From: Gonocerus acuteangulatus
Taxonomy: Eukaryota > Arthropoda > Insecta > Hemiptera > Coreidae
Direction of reading: 5' to 3'
DNA: 64,000 nt
NCBI GenBank assembly: GCA_946811695.1
Contig: OX328126.1
Span: 86,933,536 to 86,997,535 of the forward strand
The position numbers and the translations under genes were made by a program. The notes below the pieces were generated by a model. The model worked only from the letters and a program-made list of their open reading frames with translations, was not told where the DNA came from and searched no databases. Below, piece after piece: positions 22,029 to 33,089 of the stretch; position 1 is the first letter of the stretch, and each line of letters begins with the position of its first letter.

Positions 22029-23207
22029 TGTGGTATTTTTTCACTACATCTTTTCAATTTTTTATTACATATTCCATAATAAATAGTTAAATATATATGT
22101 ACATATTTATATATACTATAAGAAAACGTCAGGAGAAAGTAAATGTTCTAAAACTCAGGATGTTCCCGGAATTAAAACGGAAACCATTGGCAGCAGGTAA
22201 AAACTGTGATATTCTCAACTAGGAGACCATGAATTATGCCATCACCATATTAATTCTGTTATATTTTCATCTTGTGTTTGATGTTTAGTTGAACATAGAT
22301 ATTATATTAGCGAATTAAATCATCACAGGTCTATAACTGCTTCACCACAAGTAATATAACACCTTTTGAGGAAATGGCCTACAGACATGATGGAATTAGA
22401 GAGAATTGGAAACAGAACGAAGGGAGACTGTACGCCGCCACCTTTGTGACGTCACTCCCTGCTAAATTAGTGATCGAGGGTACAGCTGGCTAACCTGTAC
22501 ATCAAAGCACCTTTACCCCCACTCCCTATTAATTAGGCCCTTCCCTGTCCGACATGTCCCTGTGGGGATGTATTGTATGTTTTAATTAGGATTCTCGGGC
22601 AAAGATCGTGTTCCGTTGGACGCGAATCGATGTGTGGAGTCGTGAATCGATCTTGTTCATACTTGCAATTACAATGTTCTGCATGATGTTTAACTAATTT
22701 ATTAATCATGGAATCCATGTTGATTTGGTGAATTGCAGGAAAGGTGTTGTAGTCCAGACTTTGATCAGTGGTGTGTAGCAAATGGCAAAGCATTGAGGCC
22801 GGTCCTTTGAACATATTCACCTCTTTTGAAACTATGTCTCCAGAGTAGCGAAATAAATCTCGCACTCCGTGGCAGGTAGCCATGCCTTTTTCGCCGGCCT
22901 TATATCTACCAAAACGGTCCTTCTGTCCCATCCAAACGCCAAAGAAGAAGGCATTTTTATTGAAAGCCAAACTGCGCTAAACCAAAAAGCTACGCAGTCA
23001 CAAGCTAGATACTATGCCACCAAACGTACATACGACGCTTGTAAGCAGCGCAAAGGACCATTGAAGGGGACCATCGATATAATTGTTGCAATGCTAGTTT
23101 GACTTTGCATCGTCCAGTACCATGGTTGGGGAAAAAGCCAGGCATATTCCTAGGCTGAGTTTCATACTCGTCAAATCCTCAAATAGCTAAGAACATTTCG
23201 ACGATAC
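22029..23207. other. Unrecognised sequence with overlapping open frames
   Basis: A 145-codon frame on the minus strand (22533-22970) and a 77-codon frame on the plus strand (22869-23099) overlap. Neither shows a motif I recognise. Base composition is less AT-rich than its surroundings, which hints at a decayed coding sequence, perhaps from a transposon. The assignment is open. Confidence 0.35.
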
Positions 23208-23463
23208 AAAAGCAAACTAACGATTTATGAAAATCACCACTTTTCAGAAAGTTCAGAAGAGAGTGGAAAAGAATTTATTCTTAACTTTTTTTGGACAGTC
23301 AAATGTTCGGCAGATTTGACCTTTTGATAGTGGAATACTTTCCCTTTAATAGAGTGAAGTCAGATTGAAGAATTTGCTGTAAATAAGTCCAGCAGAAATT
23401 ATTAAAGATGGACAATGAAAGATGCATTTTTTCATATTCGTTAGTTTGCTTTTGTATCGACGA
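23208..23463. mobile_element. ~255-bp MITE, copy 1
   Basis: The ends are inverted: TCGACGATACAAAAGCAAAC and GTTTGCTTTTGTATCGACGA. A second copy with the same ends and a nearly identical body lies at 54754-55004. No coding sequence. Flanks do not give a clear target duplication. Confidence 0.85.
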
Positions 23464-24039
23464 TTTGAGCCAATGACAGGATAATCACGACCAAATCAAC
23501 ATCAGGAAGGTAGTGCAGTTAGAAACCAGCCACTCTTGGAAGTTGATGATAAACCCAATTTACCAGGAAATAGAAATAGGTCCAAAGCATAAGACCTCTC
23601 TCCTAAAAACAACCCAAACAAACCAACGGAAAGAGGATTAAATCATGCATCACATGTACAACGAATCCAAAATGGATGTAATCTATGAACTGTCTAAAGA
23701 CGGGAAACGGTGTTTAGTTGCCTAGTAAAACAGCTGTTTACCTGTAACATTGGAAAGCAATAAACTGGATATTTATAATCTAAATCCTCGAGTAATGATT
23801 TTACAGAATCCTGCTAAGAGGGCGCAAATATTTACTTTTACGAGGCCCCCGACAGACATTCAAATATTGGCTAAATTCTGCCTTGAAATTTCTAATCACT
23901 TGGTCTCCCTTGGGAATTTGGGTAAAGGGGTGCGTGCAATTTCTTACGTCCAACTAATTACGAAGTTTAGAACAATGAATAATTTTCCTAACAAACTTAA
24001 TTCTTTAGTGAGCTTTTGAGTAAGAGTATGTGAGTTGAG
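23464..24039. other. Intronic sequence, nothing recognised
   Basis: No repeat or gene seen. The 89-codon frame at 23750-24019 has no recognisable motif. Confidence 0.35.
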
Positions 24040-24775
24040 GCTTGGGGTAAACGTTAGTAAAGCAAACCTTGGGCGAGAATTAGCTAGATGAAGCCTGGAG
24101 TGAGAGTATTGAGATGAGACTTGGATTGAGAGTGAGGCCACGAGTAGAAGTGAGTGTGGCGAGGCATGGAGTGAAGTGACGCCTAGAGTGAGTAAAGTGA
24201 GGCCTGGCTGATAGTGAATGAGGCGAGACGGAATGAGAGTGAGGCCAGGAATGTTGGTTAGTAAGGTGAGTTCTGGAATAAGTGTTAGAGTGAGAGTGCG
24301 TTAGGTGAGACCTGGAGTGAGAATGAGCTAGATGAAGCCTGGAGTGAGAGTACTGAGATGTGGCGCGGATTGACAGTGAAGCCACGAGTGAGAGTGAGTG
24401 AGGCGAGGCAAGGAGTGAAGTGACGCCTAGAGTGAGTAAAGTCCTGAGTGAGTGAGGCCTGGCTGATAGTGAGTGAGGTGAGACGGAATGAGTGTGACGC
24501 CAGGACTGAGAGTGAGTGAGGCGAGACTTGGAGTGAGAGTGAGTCCTGGAGTGAGAGCGATTCTTGGAGTGAGTCTTAGAGCGAATCCTGGAGTGAGAGC
24601 GAGTCCTGGATTGAGAGCGAGTCTTGGAGTGAGAGCGAGTCCTGGAGTGAGAGCGAGTCTTGGAGTGAGAGCGAGTCCTGGAGTGATTACTCGAGCGAGT
24701 CATAGAGTGAGAGTGAATCCTGGAGTGAGAGTGAGTCCTGGACTGCTCCCAAGCCGCTGGGTGAAGGTGCTTCAA
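24040..24775. repeat. Degenerate purine-rich minisatellite (GAGTGAG type)
   Basis: Irregular repeats of GAGTGAGAGCGAGTCCTGGA and GAGTGAGGCGAGGC. Two larger blocks (about 24060-24230 and 24310-24490) repeat each other. The minus strand reads as a Ser/His/Arg-rich frame resembling an RS domain. This is a by-product of the repeat and both strands are open. Confidence 0.9.
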
Positions 24776-25543
24776 TGAAATCCACTTCAATACAATTTCT
24801 GCTAGGAGACCTCGTGAAAAATCTAATAAATTCCTTCCATTCACAATATTGGCTTTCTTCTCCTTTTATTTTCCCTTTTCATTCATACCTCTGCACGAGT
24901 TGCCAATCCGACCTGGGGATGGCACGGACTACCAATGAGCAGGAATTTACCGTCCTCTTGTCGTCTTGTCAAGAATCTTCCTCGCTTCCTACGCCTTTTC
25001 ATCGGCTCCGTTTCCTCTTTCTGTAGGAAGTCTTCTACGATCCTTATTAACCAGAAACTAAAAAGAATCACCTGAGCGTATAGTTTTTTTCAGAAAAAAA
25101 ATCATACCAGGCCAAATTGCATAATATATGTTTAAAAAATAGTATTTCGAAGAGGAAAGACCTCCATTTTGCATGACACACCATATGCTGATCAACTCAA
25201 ATTTTGAAATTGGAAAGTAGTTAATTCATCAAGATAGTAATTTAATTACAAGAAATTTATGACCAATTTGCATACAAGGACACAGATTACGCCATGTAAT
25301 AGCATTTTTGTGGTAAAAACACTGTATGCAGCCTCGGCGTTTTTGGCTAATCATATGACATTATCATATATGTATTTTGATGGAAACTCTCGCGTGATTG
25401 TTTTTTTTAAGTTGTATAAATGACAAAAAAATTTAAATTGTATTGTACAATTTTAATTTGTTAATGGTATTTTACCCATCGGTAAGTAAAGTCAAGGCAC
25501 TGAGTTTATTTAAACTTATTGGACCTTTTGCTGTTTGTAATAA
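24776..25543. other. Intronic sequence, nothing recognised
   Basis: AT-rich with short open frames and no motifs. Confidence 0.35.
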
Positions 25544-25745
25544 TCTATATATATAAAAATCTCGTTTCTGTCTGTTTGTTCTTTATACAAATCCACACCG
25601 TTTGACCGATTTGGGCCAAACTTCGCACGATACGAGCCATTCTACGTACGAAACGAATAAGAAAGTACACCTGGGTAGATTTTGTGTGAGTTTTTGATAT
25701 ATGAGTATCCGCATCAAAGACGATATGTTCAATATAGTTACTACC
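25544..25745 (+). mobile_element. Helitron 5' fragment
   Basis: Begins A|TCTATATATATAAAAATC, followed by the family's CTGTCTGTTTGTTC and ATCCACACCGTTTGACCGAT, as in the complete copies at 37990-38407 and 43650-44315. No CTAG 3' end is found. Confidence 0.75.
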
Positions 25746-25838
25746 CTTTAAATTAAATAATATAAGTGACACATAATACAGTTATGTTAATACATATGTA
25801 GAGTATGTAATAATTACAATCATGTAAGAAATCAACTT

Positions 25839-25842
<4 letters not shown>

Positions 25843-25895
<53 letters not shown>
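25843..25895. repeat. Poly(A) tract
   Basis: More than 50 uninterrupted A. Probably the tail of an old retroposed sequence whose body I cannot identify. Length may be affected by assembly. Confidence 0.8.
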
Positions 25896-25897
<2 letters not shown>

Positions 25898-26454
25898 CTG
25901 TACTAAGGGCAATGAAATAACATCAGATTAATACAAAATATGGAAATACTAGAGAAAATAAAAACGTCTAGGTGTGACATGTATAATTATTAATATTTAG
26001 GGTTGCTCCGTGTAAATGTTTTTATCCCGGGTAATTCCTTCTTCTTAAAAGCAATGCCGTTACACAAAAATAGTCGATTCGCAAAAATATTTTGTGTAAA
26101 GTTGAAAAAAGATGGGACTTGCGTTATGACCCTGCGGAACACCGACACTAAAGGGGTTTTACGGTCGGGAAATTGGTTTTCACAAGAGACAAAGAACATC
26201 CTGTTAAGAAGAAATATCTTCATTAAAGACAGGACGTAAGAGACAGTGGCTTAGGCTTTTTCATGAAGAAAATGGCTCAAGATATTTTGTAAAATGTTTA
26301 AAGGAGTCAGATGGATCTAACTACAATCCACCTCCTAAAGATGGTGCCATCTACGAATATGGAATGAAACTAAAATCCAACCAATAGCATAAATTATAGA
26401 TGATCTCTAAATTTAAGCTAAACCCATTCTTTTAAATCCTAACTAATACATAAA
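25896..26454. other. Intronic sequence, nothing recognised
   Basis: AT-rich spacer between the poly(A) tract and the 62-bp array. Overlapping frames on both strands (25990-26239) have no known motif. Confidence 0.35.
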
Positions 26455-26885
26455 ATGGAGATAGTTAGCCGTTGCAGTGATATGAAGTCAAGGTATGGTT
26501 GGGATTCGGCTAGGAGATGGAGATAGTTAGCCGTTGCAGTGATATAAAGTCAAGGTATGGTTGGGATTCGGCTAGGAGATGGAGATAGTTAGCCGTTGCA
26601 GTGATATGAAGTCAAGGTATGGTTGGGATTCGGCTAGGAGATGGAGATAGTTAGCCGTTGCAGTGATATAAAGTCAAGGTATGGTTGGGATTCGGCTAGG
26701 AGATGGAGATAGTTAGCCGTTGCAGTGATAGGAAGTCAAGGTATGGTTGGGATTCGGCTAGGAGATGGAGATAGTTAGACGTTGCAGTGATATGAAGTCA
26801 AGGTATGGTTGGGATTCGGCTAGGAGATGGAGATAGTTAGCCGTTGCAGTGATATGAAGTCAAGGTATGGTTGGGATTCGGCTAA
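26455..26885. repeat. 62-bp tandem array, 7 copies, derived from a TE end
   Basis: Seven nearly identical units containing GATAGTTAGCCGTTGCAGTG and GGTATGGTTGGGATTCGGCT. The second phrase is the terminal sequence of the adjoining TIR element (complement at 27455-27480) and of the elements at 29105-29385 and 36231-36500. The array therefore looks like an amplified transposon end. Confidence 0.93.
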
Positions 26886-27490
26886 TACGTCACAAAACGT
26901 GAGTCCTTCAGGAAGAAATCTGTATTGGAGGTTTCGGCTGCACTTTGGTAGCCTTCTTCAGCTAAAAAATATATACAACTTATAAATTAAAAAAGGCAGA
27001 AATGAGCGTAGTACATATATATACATCATGACAATAAATTTGAACCAATCTTATTTTTAAAACAATGAAAATTCGGTAGATAGGTAGTTAGAAAGTAAAC
27101 ACCATGTAGAAAGAAATAAGCAAACAGTACAAAACTAACATTATTAAAATTTTTATATTATGAGAAAAACAATCTATTCTATAAGTGAATACAATTTATA
27201 ATAATAAATATACAGATACGCACCACTAGAGAATGCCTAGGGGGGAGGAAGGAAGACCAAGAAGACATTTAGGTAACCATGGTTGAATGTAGGAGGGACA
27301 GCTACTACCCTGGGGGTTTTATAGTTATGACTGGGGGAGGGGAGGAGGAGGCGGTAAGTCTCATGACTTTTATTTTTTAGCTGAAGAAGGCTGCCAAAGT
27401 GCAGCCGAAACGTCCAATACAGATTTCTTCCTGAAGGTCTGACGTTTTTTTCTCCTAGCCGAATCCCAACCATACCTTGTCTTCGTAATA
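26830..27490. mobile_element. Long-TIR element of the GCCGAATCCCAACC family
   Basis: The left end includes TTGGGATTCGGCTA and CCTTCAGGAAGAAATCTGTA. The right end is its complement, TACAGATTTCTTCCTGAAGG then CTAGCCGAATCCCAACCATA. The arms are about 120 bp long and include GTTTCGGCTGCACTTTGG. The interior is AT-rich without a coding frame. The left arm merges with the 62-bp array. Confidence 0.8.
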
Positions 27491-27899
27491 CATAAAATGT
27501 TAAATTTCCTTGTTTTTTTTTTTTAGCCGTCATAACACAAAGACTTATTTAGTTATTTTGTTGTTTTTTTATTAAACACAAAATTAAGCTTTATGAGAAC
27601 ATTTTCAACAGTTTTCGAAAAACTTAGATAAACTAATGCTTTATTTTGAGCAAAGATATATTAAAAAGCAAGTAGTTTGCGACCTGTCGTATATTTTTTT
27701 AACTATCACAGTTAGTGGATTGTGGCCATTCTTTAACCTAATAAATTTTCTAAGTAAAAGTTTTGCCGTAAATTCCACCACGGAAAACGGTTCTGAAGAA
27801 ATATATCCAACAGATAATAGATTTTAATTTATAACATCTTCTGCTGACTGGAAACCTTTTTATAAAATATAAGAAATGAGCTTGCCTATGGTTTTTACC
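27491..27899. other. AT-rich intronic sequence
   Basis: No gene or element. It ends with GGTTTTTACC (27890-27899), the left duplication of the next element. Confidence 0.4.
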
Positions 27900-28703
27900 A
27901 GGGACCGAAAATAACTATTAATTTTTATTTCAAATGAGTTTCACTTTTCTTTTAATTTTTATTATTGGGAAATAAAAATAAAAATTTCATCATAATTGAT
28001 ATATTTTATTTTTTTTTTAAAACAGTTTTCTAATAATTTTTATTTTAAAAACGTAAAAATAAAAATTATTTAATATTATAAGACAGTGACCCTATTTTTC
28101 CAATATATTCGTTTGTGGCAGAAGGTCAGACCTTCTGCCACAAAAGAATATAAAAATTATTTGAATATTATTATTTCAAAATTTTTTTGTATAAATGTTT
28201 TAATAGCAATTTTTATATTATTTCAACTTTTAAACATTATTTAAAATAAAAAACAATATTAGTGCCATAATGAATAGAAACTTTGATTCACTGACATAAA
28301 CTAATAACTTCAAATAAACAAAAGGTTCCAAATGAAGTATTTCTTAATTTATTCTGAACATAAAATACATTAATTGTAGATAAGTGATAAGTGATTAATT
28401 AAACTTTAATTATTAAATTAATGAAATGCATATCATTATTTCTTAAACTACATTGAAAATATATCCATGTTTTTACTTTCACAATACAAAATCTTTTTTT
28501 TTTTTTTTGTTTTAAAATGTTAAAATTAAACTAGAATTTTTTTCGCAAAATTTTATTATAAAAATTTTCCCAACAATTTTTATCGAAAAATGTTTTATAT
28601 AAGAATTATTTCATAAGAGTTATTCATTAATTTAAAAAATATAAATTATGAAGTATTTTTTCTCATAATTTTTAGGAAACATTTAATTTTTATTTCAGTC
28701 CTT
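27900..28703. mobile_element. AT-rich TIR element with 10-bp duplication
   Basis: The ends AGGGACCGAAAATAA and TTATTTCAGTCCTT are imperfect inverted repeats. The 10-bp direct repeat GGTTTTTACC flanks them (27890-27899 and 28704-28713). The 804-bp interior is extremely AT-rich and non-coding. The right half matches 11560-12003. The duplication length fits a MULE or hAT relative but does not decide. Confidence 0.7.
28113..28143. repeat. Perfect short palindrome
   Basis: GTGGCAGAAGGTC, one base, then GACCTTCTGCCAC, lying inside the AT-rich element. It would form a very stable hairpin. Confidence 0.9.
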
Positions 28704-28844
28704 GGTTTTTACCTTACTCACTGGACGAGACGGGTTTTGGTAATTACCTACTTTTGAAATGAAATGAACTTTTTTTTCATTCTTATTATACAGAATATTG
28801 AACAATTTAATATATATAATTATAAATAAAACAGCTTGTATAAA

Positions 28845-29081
28845 TTAGGGATTGGGTAAATCTTGCAGCGATAAAAATTGGTGGATGAGTCGGGATTTAA
28901 AGGTTTCTAGGTTGGTTGAATGGCAAACAGACAGAGGTAAGGAATTCCATAGCGAGGTGGCACGGGTGACGAATGATTTTTCAAATAATGCAGTACGGTT
29001 AATCTGTGTCTTGTTGTCAACCCGATAAGGATGAAGGTACTTACCGAAAAGCCAATACCAGCCCATTAAGTACGGAACCAT
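28845..29081 (-). pseudogene. CR1-like ORF2 C-terminal fragment
   Basis: Minus-strand frame of 78 codons with SFVTRATSLWNSLPLSV and NLETFKSRLIHQFL. This F..R....WN.LP......SL..FK..L pattern is the conserved C-terminal tail of many CR1/L2-type and related non-LTR ORF2 proteins. Upstream HPYRVDNKTQINRTALF also fits. Only the tail remains, 5'-truncated, with no catalytic motif. Confidence 0.78.
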
Positions 29082-29104
29082 TTCTTTATCATTTCTCTTG
29101 TACC

Positions 29105-29385
29105 TAACACACTAGGAGGAAAAAAACGTTAGACCTTCAGGAAGAAATCTGTATTGGACGTTTCGGCTGAACGTTGGCAGCCTTCTTTAGCGCTAGGGGA
29201 TCCCTAGGGAGGAGGGACGAAGACCAAGAAGACATTTAGGTGACCATGGTTGAATGTATCGATACATTCCCCTAGTGCTGAAAAAGGCTGCCAACGTGCA
29301 GCCGAAACGTCCAATACAGATTTCTTCCTGAAGGTCTGACGTTTTTTACCTCCTAGCCGATTCCCAACCATCCCTGGTCTTCGTA
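29105..29385. mobile_element. Short foldback MITE, GCCGAATCCCAACC family
   Basis: The arms are about 90 bp (AGACCTTCAGGAAGAAATCT inward, AGATTTCTTCCTGAAGGTCT outward) around a ~90-bp centre containing GAAGACATTTAGGTGACCAT. The centre shares that phrase with the larger element near 27260, so this is probably a shortened derivative. Confidence 0.85.
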
Positions 29386-29680
29386 ACAAATAACCTAAAA
29401 TTCATAAATTCTTACAACATTGAAATTTAAAATACTACTATTTTTTGTTTTGTCGATACATATATAGCAGCCATTTAAGTGTGTATAAGACTGCCAGCCT
29501 CAAACTAGCCACGCCCAGAAAATACTTTTAGCTAGACTTGAGTAGCTAGTCCTGGTGTAGAGGTGCTGAAGAAGGAGCCACGCTGGAAATAGAGTTAGCT
29601 CTCCAATAGTGCCTGCAGATTGATGGGGAGAAATGGGATACAGCTGCTCTCTCATTTCATCTCTCTTTCTCTCTCTTTTA

Positions 29681-29683
<3 letters not shown>

Positions 29684-29770
<87 letters not shown>

Positions 29771-29822
29771 TTTCATCTCTCCCCCTCTTTCTCTCTCCCT
29801 CTTTTTCTCTCACCATCCTACT

Positions 29823-29860
<38 letters not shown>

Positions 29861-29861
29861 G
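29684..29861. repeat. (CT)n microsatellite
   Basis: About 84 bp of uninterrupted CT repeats, then interrupted CT/CCCT stretches and a second pure block at about 29827-29860. The Ser/Leu open frames here are artefacts. Confidence 0.97.
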
Positions 29862-30703
29862 CTTTCTGCTTCTTCCTATGCCTCTCCCTCCAACCCCGAC
29901 ACGACCCCGATCGGTTTTCCATGACCTCCCACGCCAGCCTTTCAGACTTCTATTTGATTACCTCACCTTTCACTTTTTCTTATTTTCTTCACTCCTTCCT
30001 ACCGACCCTACGTACTTTTTGCCAAATCTATATGTAGAGGCTAGAGTTTAGCGATTCTCTGGCGCGTTGGCCAAAACGGTATTTCCACCAACAAAAACTG
30101 CCTCACCTTCCCTTATAAATTTTGTTTTATAATATCAATCATACACAACCTACTATTTGAGTTGAGATGACGTGCAACAACATCTCGGGTGGAAGGAATA
30201 TAACAGATTAGCCCATTTGTTGCTACTAACACAGATCTGCGCGCTTGGCCGGAGTTCAAACAACTGCTCCTCTGACATATTTTGTGCCTCAGAACCGCCA
30301 ACGAGCCGTATCTAAATCAAATAGTAGACTCCTAGTGTAGGAATCTTCTCATTTGCAAACCATGCCAGCTTTAAGGCCGTTAGCCCTCAGAACTTTTTAC
30401 ACCTGCATTCAGAAATTAGCATTGCCTGGTTGTTGAGGCTCCAGCTATGGAACAGCTGGCCAAGATTTAAGCCTTGCATTACTAAGCGGCAAATAGATTA
30501 AAACATTTTCTCTCTTCCACTTGTAGAAAATGTATACTAGATTAAGAAGAAGGACGATGTACGAAAACTAAAGGTGTTGTAAACACCATTGTCTAAACTA
30601 TGTTGTTGTAAACATTATTCCTGGGATAAATCTATTATCAATAACATGTTTAATTTTAAATTATACTTTTTTTTCCTTCCTGATAAAATTGTTGCTGTTT
30701 CAG
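29862..30703. other. Intron 3' part before the second exon
   Basis: No gene or transposon is recognised. The acceptor region reads TTTTTTTTCCTTCCTG, then TTGCTGTTTCAG at 30692-30703. Confidence 0.5.
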
Positions 30704-30801
30704 AGATCCGAACGGAGCACTGCCTAATCACGGGGATCCGGAACACGATCTGCCTTTCTGGGAGACCTATGACTCCATTAACCAGCTTTACCTTCAACTA
30801 G
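30704..30801 (+). CDS. Nlg: Neuroligin exon: end of hydrolase domain
   Basis: This 98-nt exon begins with A, which completes the Gly codon split at 8098 (GG|A). It ends one base into another Gly codon (G|GA) before donor GTAACT. It encodes (G)DPNGALPNHGDPEHDLP followed by FWETYDSINQLYLQL(G). The first Asp-Pro-Asn directly continues FARKG of the preceding exon, as in neuroligins and cholinesterases (NFARTGDPN). W-x-x-Y-D is the usual core of the hydrolase domain's end. Acceptor TTGCTGTTTCAG is strong. The 22.6-kb intron before it is full of transposons. Family identification is firm from continuity with its neighbours. Confidence 0.92.
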
Positions 30802-30943
30802 GTAACTATAACTATCGGGTTCTGTAAATCTTGTTGCTCTAGTTCTATGTTGTTGTTTTTAAATCACCTTAAGCTGGCCGTGATTTAAACTCAGTTCTCA
30901 TGGTCTCCCCGTAGGCCGTATCTTAAAAAGGAGACGGTGTCCA

Positions 30944-31195
30944 ACTAGGCTCTAGACTAGGCGCGCCTCCTAGGCACCTGGACTAGGTGGCCCAACTAGC
31001 CAATAGACTAGGTGCCCCTACTATGCTCAAAACTAGGAGCCTCTACTAGGCTGTAGACTATGCGCCTACACAAGCCACTAGACTAAGTGCCCCACAACTC
31101 TCCAGACTAGGCACCTCCAAAAGCTACCAACTAGGTGTAACCACTAGACTCCAGATTAGGTGCCTCCACCAGGCATCTAGAGTCAGTGACTCTAC
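30944..31195. repeat. Degenerate CTAGGCGCC minisatellite, left half
   Basis: Imperfect ~25-45-bp repeats of the form CTAGACTAGGCGCCTAC or AGACTAGGTGCCCC. The array continues at 33573-33965. It was split by the insertion at 31196-33560. Confidence 0.85.
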
Positions 31196-31308
31196 TATTT
31201 TTTTATTTTATTTATTGGTTCTTTGTTATAGGGCAATGCCCTCTACAAATATTTTGGATTATTGCATATATTTTGGATTATTCTTCAACTGACCCTTTTT
31301 TCCCAATC

Positions 31309-31508
31309 TTCTTATTTTCGTGGTAGGCGGAAGGTCAATTAATAAAAACTTCGCCATACAGTATCACCAACTTTATTCATTATATATGTAATTTTTCCCC
31401 TGAAGAGGCACCAAAAAAGGTGTGAAACATGTAGGGACGGAATAAAGTTGGTGATACTGTATGGTGAAGTTTTTATTAATTGACCTTCCGCTTACCACGA
31501 AAATAATA
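31309..31508. mobile_element. Foldback element, GGCGGAAGGTCAAT arms
   Basis: Arms of about 70 bp run from TTATTTTCGTGGTAGGCGG inward and mirror at TGACCTTCCGCTTACCACGA. The centre carries CCTGAAGAGGCACC and GTGTGAAACATGTAGGGA. The same outer and inner motifs occur in the 8591-8918 foldback, though the remaining arm sequence differs. Confidence 0.88.
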
Positions 31509-31854
31509 ACATATTTTGGATTTTTTACATAACACTTCCTTACATATCAAAATATCCAACCATAAAGTAATAGAAAAAAACTAAATACGTCAATAAATAG
31601 ATTTTACCTAAAATAGTAATATGAAAATAATAGTTAATCAAACAATCTATGTACATGCTAGATAACGTAAGACATAAATAGGTCTAAATGGTATTTCAAA
31701 CTAAATAGTAAAACCAAATACATGCCATGTATGGAACAGTACAAAAACTATAAAGATAAAGTAATGCAAGCAAAGCATTTATATGAAAATCAAAATAAAG
31801 AAAAGGAAATTAGGCAAACCACATGCTATCATAAGAGGAATATAAGGAAAAAAG

Positions 31855-32880
31855 TCCGTCTCGCAGGAACTGCATCATCTTAGCTGCATCATCTTAGGTT
31901 CCGTTCATATACCTAGTCTAATTTGGAAAGATTAAAATAGAAGCAGTTATTATTTTGGTTCCACCAGTCTTTTTTTTAAATTAATTATTATAATGGCGTG
32001 TCAACCCTTAAGGTCACTAACGCCATTCCTATGTGTAGTAAAGTCTTGAAAGGTCATGATATACGATCTTACCTGGAAGGGTCGCCTAACACTAGGTCCC
32101 GCTAGTTACAAGGTCTTGGAATCTTGAAAATCTATATTTCTAACAATAAATTGTTTTTGTTATTTTACTTAACCAGTTTTATTGTCAAATACATTATCCA
32201 ACTATAAGCAATTAAAAAATAACAAGGAATAAAACAGACAAAAAGAACCCTTCGAATAAACGAAATCAATTAATTTAAAGTTTTAAGCACTTATTTCTCC
32301 GATTGACATGGCCTAATTAAAACTTTCTTAGGAACCTTTTTTGTAGAGCATTTAGTAAGCTTTCGAATGGTAATCTTCCCCTTCACAAGATTGTCAACGG
32401 TTCTCGAGATACAAACGAATGTATACAACGTTACCAAAACTTTTTATGCCTGTTAATAAAATATTTTATTCTAACCCTTCCTTAACTCCAAACGTAACCA
32501 AAATTTCAATATATTAGTTTTTATGAAAGTAGAACATGCAGAAAATGTTTCAATTGAATCCCATGATTCTAAGTACCCAAACCAAAAACGGTATTCAAAA
32601 ACTATTTTTCCCATTTTCTCGAAAACGGTTAAAGCTATCGCCTTGAAAATGGTTTCATTCGTTTTCCTAGCCCAGGAAGCATATAAAACGAGTACTTACA
32701 AGCTTATGAACTCAAAAACGTAAGCGATACGATTTTTTTTGCGCGAATTTCGCCCCAAACGCCATCTTCCAGTAGGCGGATTTTGCTGGTTAACGAACTT
32801 GACCTTTCAAATTAGACGAAAGATTTTTGTACCAAATTTCATCAAAATCGGACCATTCGTCTGGGAGCTACAGAGCGAAC

Positions 32881-32953
<73 letters not shown>

Positions 32954-33089
32954 AATTTGAACCACCGTTATTTTTGGTCTCTAGCGGTTCTGAAACGCGA
33001 AATTTTCTAGTCGGCACTTCCGGATTGTTTCATTGTATCAACCTTATAAGCGGGGTTCCTTCCTATGGGGGAGGGAGGAACCGCGCTAA
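31855..33089 (+). mobile_element. HINE-like family 1, copy b (both ends present)
   Basis: 5' end TCCGTCTCGCAGGAACTGCA at 31855. 3' hairpin GGTTCCTTCCTATGGGGGAG..GGAACC followed by GCGCTAA, ending at 33089. Length is 1235 bp. CATCTTAG is duplicated near the 5' end. The body has the CATTATCCAACTATAAGCAA phrase, GGTTAACGAACTTGACC, an (AT)n tract (about 32881-32951) and CGGCACTTCCGGATTG. This is the best reference copy for the family here. Confidence 0.8.
32881..32951. repeat. (AT)n microsatellite inside HINE copy b
   Basis: About 35 AT dinucleotides. Equivalent tracts of different length sit at the same place in the other family copies (17063, 35107-35192, 54198). Confidence 0.97.

Noticed and set aside
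24080..24844. 254-codon Ser/Arg/His-rich frame resembling an RS-domain splicing factor
   Set aside because: It lies on a degenerate GAGTGAG minisatellite that is open on both strands. No RNA-binding domain or unique sequence accompanies it.
29620..30051. Ser/Leu-rich frames of 130-143 codons
   Set aside because: Translations of a (CT)n microsatellite with no unique protein sequence.
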